This document shows, piece by piece, positions 41,874 to 54,905 of a stretch of DNA of 64,000 bases. Origin of the DNA: Antedon mediterranea (lineage: Eukaryota > Echinodermata > Crinoidea > Comatulida > Antedonidae); contig NC_092676.1 of the NCBI RefSeq assembly GCF_964355755.1, positions 22,116,288 through 22,180,287 on the forward strand, read 5' to 3'. The notes beneath the pieces were generated by a model. It saw only the letters and a list, made by a program, of their open reading frames with translations, was not told the origin of the DNA and ran no database searches. The translations under genes were made by a program, and so were the position numbers. Each line of letters opens with the position of its first letter. Positions within the stretch are counted from its first letter, which is position 1.

Positions 41874-42367
41874 AAAGACCCTTTAACCATGTTTGAATTG
41901 TTATTTTCTTTCCCTTTGATATTCCAATAGGCCTAGTCTAAATAAAAAAGAAGCCTTCTATCTTGAAATGAAGCCCAGTGGGCTTGATTTCGAGATGGGA
42001 TTATTTTCGAGATTATTTTTTTAGTCCAAAATGGGGACTTCTTTTCGAGATGAGCTTCTTTTGCGGTGTTTTCTTTTATAGTCTCTATAATTGGCGCTAA
42101 CAGCAACGTATTGACAAGATCAATACATATTTAGTTACAGTATGTTAGATATCTTATTTGGATAGTACCGTAGTACACTGCTATTCAAACATGCTTAAGA
42201 AATTAGCTCATCGGTATACTGTAATTTGATTATACGGTAATAACCAACTGATTAGCAGTAAATTTAATCCGTTGATAACAGGCGAGAGTAATGCATGCAG
42301 GTTAAAAGTTGTGTGTAGCCTACAACGATGAGGGTGCTGTAACAAATTGTACTAGCTCATTCCGGCC

Positions 42368-42479
42368 GCGTAATTTTTTTTTCCAGGACGAACGTGGGCA
42401 GAAATCATGAATAATTCATGATTAATTATGACATAATAGGGAACATTATACACGTTCGTCCTGGAAAAAAAAAACACGC
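42368..42479. mobile_element. 112-bp MITE with 9-bp target duplication
   Basis: Inverted ends GCGT..TTTTTTTTTCCAGG and CCTGGAAAAAAAAAACACGC, with inner GACGAACGTG/CACGTTCGTC. Flanked by ATTCCGGCC on both sides (42,359-42,367 and 42,480-42,488). Duplications of 8-11 bp are usual for Mutator-like elements (family knowledge). Confidence 0.85.
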
Positions 42480-43398
42480 ATTCCGGCCTATTAATATCTT
42501 ATATAATTCCTGCCAATATAATAAGAAATTCAGGTCAATTAAAAAAGAAAACAACAACAACTTTCTATACTAAACTATTTTTTAAAACCCGTTAGGAAAG
42601 GTATCTCATCATTTTAAGTACCTACTCCAAGAACGCAAGGAAAACATATAATTCGCGCTGCCAGTGGAGTGACGTAACAGACAAATTTGAAAAGATTGGC
42701 ACTCTCAATTTGTCCAGTACACAAACAATTAAATTAAAAACAAAACAGTTTTACAAAAATAGTAAAATAACTTTCTGACGAGATTATTTAATAATCATTT
42801 AGCGGAGTCCATATATTCATTGCGTATTCACGCGTAGGAGACTTTAAAAAAGTATAACGACGTGGCAACAAAGTTATGTGATGACAAACTTACTTTTCTT
42901 TTGTTTTTATTTTCGCGCTATATGAAAAAAATGATCCACCACCCACACAAAATTTGATTTATGTTCCTATTGTCAAAGAATGTAGCCTATGACTGGTATT
43001 ACAGCATCATTTCTCAAACTACTTATTCATGTTTTTTAGTCTTAATTTATGTTATAATTATTTTAATTTTACATTTATTACGGTATTTTTATCTGAAATT
43101 TGCCTACCTGAGCTTAACAATACATAATTTATTATGCCTACTATTTTACAAGCAATCAGTCTCTGAATACTAGCAAACTTAAACAAGGTGTGGCATGCAC
43201 ACATCTTCGTTTGCTCGAGTTTTCTAATTAAAGATTATTGAAAAACACTTTACTTGTATAATAACAATATCCCGTATCTATCAAAGTAAAAAATACATAC
43301 AAATACAAATAAAATCAAACTTATAATATATTATAAACAAACCAAAACAATAAATATAGATAGTTTATGCTCCTTAAGAGAACTGTGTGACTTGATAA

Positions 43399-43623
43399 TT
43401 AATAATTCTTGTAAATCTGTGTCTCGGATTTCTTGAGCAGCTTTGTTATTTCTTCAATGTCTAGATTGTCATCTTCTTGCGACAGCACCTTAATGATATT
43501 TAATGTTCTCGTCAAATGACCTTTTTTGTTCCTGCAACTAAGTTTTACTGCACAGCCTTCCTTTCCTCCATTACGATGCGTTTTCAAACAGTCTCCGGGT
43601 ATAACACAAATTCCAATTGTTTT
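43399..43623 (-). pseudogene. Unrecognised fragment, possibly retroelement-derived
   Basis: Reads GICVIPGDCLKTHRNGG, CRNKKGHLTRTLNIIKVLSQ, then a Glu-rich helix and a stop at 43,399. The KGxLTRTLNxIxxL helix followed by paired acidic helices resembles N-terminal regions of some BEL/Pao-type polyproteins. An upstream in-frame TAA lies near 43,629, and I see no convincing splice acceptor. Low confidence. Confidence 0.25.
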
Positions 43624-44095
43624 GTTTAATTAACCTCGCTCTGCTACCATTTTTGTTTCGGAGTCTCAAAACAAACGTAGGCCCCAACTGTAATAAACTG
43701 AATTGACTGGTCGACAAACACATAAATTAAACGCATCAGCACAATAATTGTTTGGTGTCGCCGAAGCTTCCATTTATTTGTTGTATTGGCTACACCCAGC
43801 ACAACAACCTGTGCGATGTTTATCTATATATAAATTTACGTAAGGGCAAAATTCGGTAAATCGCGCCTTACTTCTAGAATTTTCACTCGATGGTATGTAA
43901 AGTTGGTTCGTACTTTCGGTACTTATTTTAACCGCCTGATGTAACCCTGTTTACTAATTAAATTGAGTTAGATAATTAGTTATTGACGATTAAAACGAAT
44001 TTAGGTTCAAAGATTTGCCCCAAATAGGGGTGTTTTCCGATCGTGGTATACACTGTCTAATGGATGTCCATCTTGAAAAATACCCGCCAAAAAAA

Positions 44096-45215
44096 TGCGA
44101 GGAGGCTTCGCATTTTTCTATCTCCTCCTACGATAATTGTTTTTAATAGCTGAAAACCGGTTGAACAGCTAGAGTACACCATCATAATGTTGAAGACAGG
44201 CCGATTTTCTTTAAAAAATACTATTTTGATAGATTTAATATACGATTATACAAATGTATTGATTTGCGATGAATGGAACATCCCAATCTCTCAGTCTGCC
44301 AGAGTTGGTTTAACACAAGTACTGTAGGTAAATTTATGAGCCCTTGGTTTAACACATACGGTAGGTAAATATATGGGCCCTTTGAGAATAAACTTGCAAT
44401 ACTTTGACAATACTGTAAATACCTATTAACTATTTTTCATTTGAATCGAACATTTCTTACTGTGAATGTTCGTACTGTTAGATGTAATATAAAAATATAT
44501 ACAAATAAACTTTATTACTGAGACTGTGGATAGGCTCTACTGTTAGATATACAAATAAACTTTATACTGACAGTTCCTTCTCAACGTTTGTATTAATTAA
44601 TAATTACCAAAAATATAAACGTCGTAGTGGTGTATCGTGACATGTACTTTAATATTTCAATCGATTATGACAGTGACAATTTTAACAAAGTATTAAATCG
44701 CAAATGTTTTAGGCCTACTGTATTTAGAGGTATATTATTTATAGGCCTATAAAACATGAACAAAATATTTCGTTACTCAGTGGATAAAGAATATATTTAA
44801 AAATTGTTCCTCTTTGTACCTATCCGCTTTCCCATCCCTCAACCCTAATGTTACATAGCGAGGAGGCTTCGCATTTTCCTATCTCCTCCTACGATAATTG
44901 TTTTTAATAGCTGAAAACCGGTTGAACAGCTAGAGTACACCATCATAATGTTGAAGACAGGCCGATTTTCTTTAAAAAAATACTATTTTGATAGATTGCT
45001 AGAGTACACCATCATAATGTTGAAGACAGGCCGATTTTCTTTAAAAAATACTATTTTGATAGATTTAATATACGATTATACAAATGTATTGATTTGCGAT
45101 GAATGGAACATCCAGTAGTTTGGTTTAACACAAGTACTGTAGGTAAATTTATGAGCCCTTGGTTTAACACATACGGTAGGTAAATATATGGGCCCTTTGA
45201 GAATAAACTTGCAAT
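44096..45215. repeat. 310-bp direct duplication with inner tandem copy
   Basis: 44,096-44,400 and 44,859-45,215 share GAGGAGGCTTCGCATTTT, GCTGAAAACCGGTTGAACAG and the GTAGGTAAATATATGGGCCC end. In the second copy about 70 bp starting GCTAGAGTACACC is itself doubled (44,929 and 44,999). Confidence 0.85.
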
Positions 45216-46590
45216 AGGTTCGGAAAATGTTAAAAACCAATTTCTATTATTTGAATCGGTAAACAGTTTCCATTTATTATACATTGATAATGAAACATGA
45301 AATATTCCTATTTATGTCCCTCGAGGTTCATTACAATTTATATTTAGTAGTCCCACGGACTTCATCTTAGCCACTCCCCCGAGTGCTAAGGCCAAATTTA
45401 TGATACCCTACTTTCTATGTAGTTACAGTTAGTTCTTGACGATAATAATAATACAACGAATTTAGGTTACACCCTTCGGCCGCGAAAACGTTTCTGTACA
45501 AATATGATACCGATTGGCTTTATTTCATTCAACAGCGACCATAATCTCGGCAATTACAGGATAGATAAACTATTTTATTATTGATGTGCTTATAAATTAA
45601 GACTCATGTAAACAGCTTGATTACATCATTTTACAGACAAACGAAACTTTTTTAAACCTACTGTTTCAATAACTGAGTATAATACTGTATACGTTTTCAT
45701 AAGTAAGTGCATATACATTTTCGTGTTTTCATTGACGAGATTGTAATAGTAACTTCAGTAACTATTACAGTACTTATTTATTATACGACACAAGACAATT
45801 GTATCTGACAGGTACGTACATTATTCTAAAAAATAAGTCTAGATAGATCCCTTAGGCGTCATAAATCACAGGCCAACAAATCAGTACTCATGACAGAAAT
45901 TCGACCCAGTTTGGTTCACACAAATGTTTACAGGAAGTTCAACACCACAACCGATGATTTGCCCTAAATATTTAGGTAGACTACAGTTTAATTTTTCACT
46001 GAATAGGAGCTTGAATTTCCGATTTCCATTTCGCAGAATGTCTAGGTCTATTTATTTAGTTTGGTTCTTATAATATATAAATACAATCAACTTTATTACT
46101 GCGGTTCCATCACCACCACCACGTGCTGCCGCCCAATTCCCGTACATACATTTCCATTTCTCCCTAATTTCTTTAATCCACATAAATTAATTGTCCTTTA
46201 TGGAATCCAGTATTGGTTTTGTTGTCTCTATTTCTGAATACCCCAATTAGGGGGACACTTCCGTTTTTGTTTAGTGTCCCAAAAAAGTCCCCGTCCGTGG
46301 ATTCTACTGTATTCGAGAACCATCTGTGAGCACCCCTAGATGGTACGCGAGCGAAGCGAGCGTGCCATCTAGTATAGCTAATTTGCATAAAGGTGTAACA
46401 AAGAACAATAGGCCTACAGTATGCTCTATTGCACACTGACGTATTCATCTTCTGAACAATATAAATGAAATCATATATAATAAAATAGAATAGTGTTTCT
46501 TTATTATGTTTTTTTTTTCATCAAAAAATGTTTGTTTACTGTTGTTATGTAAGCTTCCGGTTTCTCAAGTACTTTTGGTCAAAATAAAGG
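45216..46590. other. Non-coding stretch upstream of KIF3B
   Basis: No gene seen. Contains an imperfect palindrome at 46,336-46,372 (CTAGATGGTACGC, GCGTGCCATCTAG). Confidence 0.4.
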
Positions 46591-46698
46591 CGATCATCGT
46601 CTACGCATGCGTACAAATTCCGTTCAATTTTTCTATCGCGAAGCACAACATTGTGTGGAAAATGTGAATTTATTTTGCAAAGATAATTATTTATTTTG
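46555..46698 (+). promoter_or_regulatory. KIF3B: Likely KIF3B promoter and non-coding first exon
   Basis: A GTAAGT donor after TATTTATTTTG at 46,698 would end an untranslated exon that splices to 47,394. Upstream are an ETS-type CTTCCGG (46,553) and an NRF1-like CTACGCATGCGTA (46,600). The transcription start cannot be fixed from sequence alone. Confidence 0.45.
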
Positions 46699-46869
46699 GT
46701 AAGTAAAACCATTTGTAGTGATATATGTTATTTTTATAAACCACCTAGTAAAACTTTGCTAACATAATGAATCATTGTCGCATATGAATCATCAAAAGAC
46801 AGTTTCTTTTTTCAACCAACGTCTTCCTGGCTGGCTGGGCTTCACTCACTCAGTCAGTCAGCAGGGAGG

Positions 46870-47245
46870 GGGGAGGGCCTAGCCTAGGCCTAGTTAGGCT
46901 AGACCTAGCCTAGGCTAGATATAGATAGTGGTTAGGCCTGGGTTCTGGGCAAAGAGTTCAAGGGAGGTGAATGGTCTTAAGCGTTGCTAGGAAAAATAAT
47001 AGCCTAGGCCTACCTAGTCTACTATTCTATCTAGCCTAGGCTAGTACTAGTTTTACTACTAAAAACTAGGCCAGCTAACCTAGTTAGGCTAGTAGCTATT
47101 TAGGCCTAGTGGCTAGGCCTAGCTAGTTGTGTATGTATTGTATGCCATACAATAATTAGCCTAGGTCTAGCCTACCTACTACTACTAGGCCTAGGTTAAA
47201 AAGAAGTAAGACTAGCCTAGCCTAAAGAGTAAGATTAGGCTAGGC
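46870..47245. repeat. AGGCCTA/CTAGGCTA-rich tract in KIF3B intron 1
   Basis: Dense irregular array of TAGGCCTA, CTAGGCTAG and GCCTAGCC words, like 4,890-5,400 and 48,715-48,790. TAGGCCTA is its own reverse complement. An RFX half-site-like GTTGCTAGG lies at 46,983. Confidence 0.7.
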
Positions 47246-47393
47246 CTAGAGGAAAGGATCATGATGATGCAATTTGAATCAATGAAATTTAAAACGTTAT
47301 TTTTCTTTATTATGGCTGCCTAAATAATATGATATGGGCACTTTGGATCGACATTTCATGAAGAACTTTGAATTAAATATAATTTTCTTACAG

Positions 47394-47430
47394 GAACATA
47401 AAGTGTTTGTTCTGAAAGACAACAAAAATG
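47394..47430 (+). CDS. KIF3B: KIF3B start exon
   Basis: Acceptor TTCTTACAG; 34 nt of leader then ATG directly at the GTGAGA donor, so only the first Met is coded here. The next exon begins SKKAETIK. Confidence 0.85.
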
Positions 47431-50400
47431 GTGAGATACATTATAATTTTTAAAAGGTTTATGACAAATCAAATCAAAAGAATAGCAAGATCAATGGTCA
47501 TTGGTGGATTCAAGATTTTGAAAAATTATAAAAAGAGATGCTGAACTTACTGTACCTAATGTCCTGTCTATTGCAATACAGTTTCAGGGGAGGGGCGTTT
47601 CATGCTGATTTACAACCGTCTATGATTTTGCAATAATGCACAAAAAGTTCCCCATGATTTAATAATTATTAACAATAACTGTAACTTCACCTAAATTACT
47701 GTAACACCACTTCCCTCAGTTGAAAAAAAGCAGTGTGTGAAAGTGGATTGAACTTTATCATTATGTGTGATTTTGTTCCCCAAAAAAACCTTTTTATCAT
47801 ACCTTGAGATACCCAGAAAAGATTATAATGAAATACCCAGTCTTCAATACGTATTAATTAAGTTTCACTGTAATAATTGACCTGACAGCAAAATTATCAA
47901 TAGGAATAAGAAATTAACGGTTTGTTCACTTAATTTTTGTTTTCATTCAGTCTAAAAAAGCAGAGACCATCAAAGTTGTTGTGAGATGTCGTCCACTTAA
48001 CAGCAAAGAAACAGCTGCTGGACATAAACGCATTGTTGAGATGGATGTAAAGAAAGGCGTGGTTCTGCTTAGTAATCCAAACAGTCAAGGCGAGGCATCA
48101 AGAAATTTTACCTTTGATTCAGTTTACGATTGGAAGTAAGTTTACCGTATTTGAACATTTTGATATTAGTTAAGTCTCGCTCATACAACCAACTGAATCC
48201 ATCGACATTCTTCAGCCTAGGCTTAAAAGAATCTTTAGAATATCGATACTCTTTTATTATATTATATTAGAAAGCATTGAACAAAGTCATGGGTTATTAC
48301 AAACCAACTTTGGTAAGAATGCTTGCCTCATATTTAAAGACACCTTCTCTACATTTTTTAGATCTATTTTAAGATCACAAACTATATTTAATGTAAAAAT
48401 AATACTATATGGTCCTATTGCGATAACTTTTTTCGTCTTTAAATGGTTAAAAATGTGAAAAATAAGTCGATTCTAATAATTATAGCGGCCCGCTATAAAT
48501 CCCAAAATGCATTGCGCGCGGATTGATATTTCTGTTTTTCTTCTGTAATTCACCCACTTTGCGATCGATCGTGAGGCCAAAACAAATGGAAGACTCCTAA
48601 CTTTTCAGCGAAAATACCGGTTTCCCCCAATTTGTATCAACGGAGTCTGGCAAAAATAGAAAGACAATTAATGCAGCAAATAACTGACGAAGTCAGGCTA
48701 GGTATATACATAGCTAGTGTACGATGTTCGTACGTTACCGATGTTTACCAGCTAGGCCTACAAAACTAAGCCTAGCTAGGCTAGGCCTAAAGACCGTCCA
48801 CGAGAGGTCAGTCGCCGCGAGCTACTTAGGTAGTGCATTGTTTCTCACTTTTTATCATAATTTACCATAAAACGTACATTTAAGACAAGGAATGACCTGG
48901 TTTAATGTTTTTAAAGTAATAATATGTATTATTTTTACAAAACTTTACAAATTGTAGGGAAGGTGTCTTTAAATTTGTTTAAATATCTATATGCCTGAAA
49001 GCTCTTCTAATTTTTCTGCCTGTTTTACTTTATCGTTTGATTTAGCTTTTTTTTTATATTTGTTTTGAGATTCACCACTGACACCCACAGCACTGTCATT
49101 TTTCAGTGGATTTGCAGGCCTTGTCTTTTGAAAATTATAGGTGTGCTACAAATTGCACTCCTCAATACTGTACATTCAGGGGTGCTGTAGGTGTGCTGTT
49201 TGTATGTTGGTGTGTAGAAGTTTAAGCGTGTTGTAAATCGCACTGCTCAAGGGCAGTTTATGAGTGTGTTAGGTGAGTGATCGCACTCGCTCGCCTTAAA
49301 AGACAAGGCCTGATATACAGTATATATATATAAGCACAGTGGGAGGTACCTCCACTCAAGCACTAAACTCACTCAGTATCAATTCAGAACATTTTTAAAA
49401 TACAAAAACATAATGAAGAAAGGATTGGATTTGTGTAGAAACCTGCCTAGGAAGAAATGTTTCACACCTGTATATTTATGGGTTTATTTGTGGGTTTGTT
49501 TGTTTGTGGGTTTGTTTATTTCTGAGTTTGTTTATTTATGGGTTTGTTTGTGGGTATAGAGTTCTGCGGTGTGATGTCACAACGATAGATGGCGCTGCAA
49601 GGTTGACCAACCAAAAAATGCATTCAACGCTACTATGTTGATAAATAGATATCTGTATTTCCATCAAATTATGTATCTTAGCTTGATTTTTGTTAAACTT
49701 AAACTGTAGTTGAAGAATAAATAGATTTATTATAAACAAATATTTAGTGATCTTTTGAAATTTTAGTTTGTTTTTATTGATAATTATTATGTTTTAACAT
49801 GACTACTTCAATAGGTGAAGGTGAGTCCCGTATTCATTCTGAACGTAGGGGAATGAGCTGTTAGGAGCTCATTGTACTAAACCTCGGCATTATGTGGTAG
49901 GGTGGCCAGTTCCTTTCCACGCCGCCTTTTTTCTCCCTAGTATTTTCAACCAGGTACTCATTTACAGCTGAGTGGACTGGGAGTTGTCGGGAATTGAACC
50001 CGGGTCTATCTGTATGACATTCAAGTGTCCTAACCACTCGGCTACCCTCAATAAGCCTATTCCAAACCATCAGGCAGGTGGAAAGCATTTTTGGTTGGCT
50101 AGCAACCGTCGTAAAGTCAACACCGCAGAACTCTATGTTACTGTTAGTTTGAGGGTTTGTTTCTTTGTGGGTTTGTTTGAATATTCTAAAAAGGTCACAG
50201 TCTTTTCACAACAAATTAATTGATTTCAGCTCGATACAAAAGGCGTTATATGATGAGACATTTCGCCCTTTGGTGGAGTCTGTTTTGAATGGTTTTAATG
50301 GTACAATCTTTGCATATGGACAGACAGGTACTGGGAAAACTTACACTATGGAAGGTAATAATTTTTGAATAAATAAAGCTCAAAAGACATACTGTAGTTT

Positions 50401-53400
50401 TAATAATGTTGCTCATTGTTTATCTACCGTAAATCTTCTAATAGTAACCCACATTGCAATAGTACCCCCTCCCCCCTCTAATAGTAACCAATAGGTTAAT
50501 CTATAATAATAACCCATTACTGTAACCCATGGAGGTTACTGTTGGAGTCACAACAACTTTTGATGCAGTCGTATTTTAAAAATTAGGAGATAATGCATGT
50601 TGATCTCGGGAGTGGGGAGGTTTGAGTGTTTTTGAGTTTATAAAATAAAGTTGAACGAAATTTGTTTATTCGTCCTGTTTTATTATTTTGCTATGAGTTG
50701 CTGACTGGAAAAGGTGGGGGTGGGTTACTATTTTCAGGGGCCTAATTTAACCACCCTACACACTTCCAAGTGTCAGCAACTGTGTTTTTGTTTAGTGTTT
50801 GTAAACTATGGAATTTTGCTAGGCTACGTGAAGGGAATAATGGGCTAAATTCTCCATATCTACAATTATTGAACCACATCCATTTTTTTTTTTTTTTTTT
50901 GGTTTGTAGGTGTGCGGGGCGATGTTGAAAAAAGAGGTGTGATACCAAACTCTTTTGACCATATATTCACTCACATTGCCCGTAGTCAAGACCAACAGTA
51001 TTTAGTAAGGGCATCGTATTTAGAAATTTATCAGGTAAGTTAGGTTTTCTACATAGAGATGGATTTCAGGACTGGACTGAGGACACATTATGTTCAATTC
51101 TGGTTCATTCCCACCGTGCCATATTGGTTTCTCTTTATGACCATAGTAAAGAAAAAAGAAGAAGCCAACATCTACCTACAGAAGGCAAAATATATAACTG
51201 ATAATTAATTGAAATTCTAACTCACAGTGAATTGGTTTTGAGATCACCATTTGTTAATAATAATAGTATGTATCGTTTCTTTCTCTGAAAAGAAATTGGA
51301 AGATTATTTACTGTAATTCTCTTCCAATTTTTTAATAATCTTCTATAGTAAGTCAGAATTAATTAATTATTCTATAAAATGAACTCCTTCATTAAATATT
51401 CATTATCCGTATATATTTATTTCATGAGCTTAATATCCTATCATCATTCAATGTACATGTAAATGAACAAGATGAATAATTCTATGTAATTTGAACTGAT
51501 ATATTCCCTACTGTATATAGGAAATTGTGAATTTCTTAATACAGTGTATCATGTCCATTATTTTTTTGTAAAAATTGTGATCTATAGTTCTTTTTAGTCA
51601 TGCGATGCATACTGTGACTCATTCAATTATAAATGTCTATATATTTCCTGTATCTAGGAAAAAATGGTAAATTCCATAATACAGTGTATCATGGTTCATT
51701 TTTTTTTATTAGAGACAATATCACATGTGATATGTTTTTTGTCATATGTGTCATTATTATTAAAACCTATTTTAATTCCTTAGGAAGAAATTCGAGATTT
51801 ATTAGCAAAGGACCAAAGTAAGAGACTAGACTTAAAAGAACGTGCTGACACAGGGGTTTATGTAAAGGTATACGATTTAGCGTTATATTTTACTGCGTAT
51901 TTGAATATTTTTTTAGTAGATGCTTTAGAGCAAAAACAACTTAATATCTGGTCCAAACAATATTTTATTATATTTTATATTTTTATTATCGCACTAATTG
52001 GAGGAATTTGGTGTTTTTTTTTTGGTATTGACTATACTAAATTACTATATTAAGATAAAGAATTTTGCAAACAGTCTTTGATTGATTTTATATAGAAACA
52101 AAAATATAAATAATGGAGGTCCTCAATGGAAATAATTTTTTCTTGTTGTTAAACTTTCTTTGGTAATATTCTCAGTTTATTAAATAATATTGTTTTCTAG
52201 TACTTTTTTTCATTTATGTCCACTTGTTTATAAGTTTGTTTGTTTGTTTGTTTGTTTTATCTTTATACTGGGTGACCTCTTCAGTCAAAGACTGATCTCC
52301 CAGAGGGCCCAGTTGGTGATGAGTGGCTGTGATGTACTAATACACCGGGGTATCCCCTACTCGTCTCGAAAGATGTACTAGGTTCTTTAAAGTGCACACG
52401 AGCAAGTTGTGTACACTGGACCTACGGTTTATAGTCCTTATCCGAGAAGACTCGTTCTACCACCAGAACCATGGTGAGGAATAAAGTTGTATAATTAAAT
52501 GAACTGAATTAAAATGAATGAATGAACTTTTGTGTTTTTCAGGATTTATCATCTTTTGTTACCAAAAGTATCAAAGAGATCGAACATGTTATGAACGTAG
52601 GGAACACTAACAGGTCTGTAGGGTGAGTGTGTAAATCTAATTGTGCCCTCTATGGTTGGTACTAGTAGTTATTTATATTGACAATTGATAGCGCCCTCAC
52701 TTGGTTGGTGGTTTATTTGTGTTGAATATTTCCCTTGCCTTTGATGTTGATTCAAGATGGAAGCAGCTCTGATTAAACCAACAATAGATGTGTTATCTAT
52801 TGAAAAAACCAAGTTGTGTGTTTTTTTTTATTTCAACAATATTTAACAAGGGTGGTCCATCCAGCCAAAGCTGATCATTACACATGCAACAATTAATAAT
52901 ATTTATCGCTTAAAGGCGCCCTGAATTTTGCGTTACATTATTAAATTGAAATTTATTACTATTATTATAAAACAATGTTTTTACAAAATATTTTCATTTG
53001 TTGAAAGCCTGAATGTCCTGCTAAGCCCAGTTCCGATTCCTTAAGATAAAACACTCAATCTTTCAACTCATTCTACGGTTTAATATTGTATATTCATTTT
53101 TTGTGTGTGATTTTATACTCAGAGCTACCAATATGAATGAGCACAGTTCAAGATCTCATGCCATATTCATAATCACAATCGAATGCAGTCAGGTAGGAAA
53201 TGGTTATCTTTATTGTGAAATAGATAATCTGTGGAAAAAATAACAATTCTCTAATATACTGAATACTGAAAAGCTTTATTTGTCCATTATCATAATAAAA
53301 TAACACTAAAAATTCATCTTAAAGATTGCCAGATAAAAAAACAGATAAATATAAAATATTTAAAAAAATTCATATACAGAATACACACACATTTTTTGCA

Positions 53401-54871
53401 CTCAAATTGCGGTTAAAATTTGGAACATTGATAAAAAGTTGTTTAAAAAGTTTCATTTAAATATCCCATTTACACTATTCAACATATCAGAAGTTTTATG
53501 GCCCAGTCACAGAAATTGGCTTCCTATGCGCAGGAACATTAGAATTAGAAATGAGATTTATTTGTATAAAATAAAAACTCATATTTTGTTTAGTGTTTTG
53601 GCAAGACCAGTCAAATAGGTATTTTAACCAAACAAATATATGAATTTATTGTGGAATCTTTGCTTATACTGTAGGTTGGATTAGACGGTGAGAATCATAT
53701 ATGTGTAGGCAAATTGAACTTAGTAGATTTAGCAGGCAGTGAACGACAGGGAAAGACAGGTGCAACAGTAAGTATTGCTAAGGGATCATATAAAAATCAT
53801 CTACTGCAGTTACTGCAGAAACAATTTTGTTCCTTTATTATTTAAAAAAATTGAGCTGCCATTGGAAAAAACAGTGTGTATGATAACCTCCAAAATGTGC
53901 TATATATTGCATAAATAGTTATAGAGTACATATACAGTAATCAAAATGTAGTTAATTGCAGTAACTGATGTAGAATATTTTTCACATGATCCCTAAATAT
54001 ATTAAAACTGTTAATCGACTGTTTTTATTCTGACCAATATACAAAAAAATGCTAAAAATAACAATAATAAGTAATAATGTAATCAGTGTTACTATTAGTC
54101 CAGCTGCTTTTTTGCATAATTTAATTGTTTTTTTTAATCATAAATATACAGTGATCATTTATATTTGTAAGTAGGTTATTTTTTTAATACTAATTCATAA
54201 TTCTCAAATAAAATATTGGTTTCTCTTGATTCATGCATTTTTTGAATAATTCATATTTTTACTTTATTATGTGGATACTGTAATTCTTATTTGGTTTCTG
54301 GATTATAAAAAAACATATGTATGGTTTTGGTGAACTTTCAATATTATAAAAATATTACCAATTGAATTGGTAATTTTTATTTAATTTGGTATAATATAAT
54401 TTCTTTTTTCTTAACTATTTCTAAACAAATCAGAGAATGGAAATAGGCTTTAAGAGATCGGGGCCTATCAAAATTATCCCCTTAGTGGTGTGTGCTGAAT
54501 AGGAGTTACCTGTAGTGTTAAAACATTGTTGTCCCTTGTTCGTTTCATGGACAAGTGTCTGAATGAATATGAGTATCCTACAGGAGGAATTTCACTCTAT
54601 ATAATAGTGCTGTCTTAAAATCGACCTACTAACTAAGAAATCTGATCTTTAATCTTTAATTTGTGTTATTTTATAAACTGTATACTTGTATTAACAGTAA
54701 ATAATATCTTTTCAGTCATAATTCGGTCACTTCATTTGTATTTCAGTATTTCAGTATTTATTGGTACTCACTTTCGAATCAGTGGCACACACCTTTCGGT
54801 GGTGCGTCCATACAAATATAAACAACAACATATAAAAGGAAAATGATGATAAAACTTACATAATTAACTAA

Positions 54872-54905
<34 letters not shown>

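Larger units (their letters stand above)
40610..43398. other. Non-coding stretch upstream of the 243-aa gene
   Basis: Holds the hairpin, the 112-bp MITE and an (ATT)n run. The frames at 40,680-40,937, 41,380-41,571 and 42,961-43,173 show no domain and are probably chance. Confidence 0.4.

Noticed and set aside
49985-50053. tRNA gene on the - strand
   Set aside because: A and B box regions are present but the acceptor stem does not close and a SINE body follows.
54870-54903. Long A run as the LINE poly-A tail
   Set aside because: The LINE is on the - strand, where this run is poly-T. It also lies inside the doubled 3' block, and the octamer end is beyond it.
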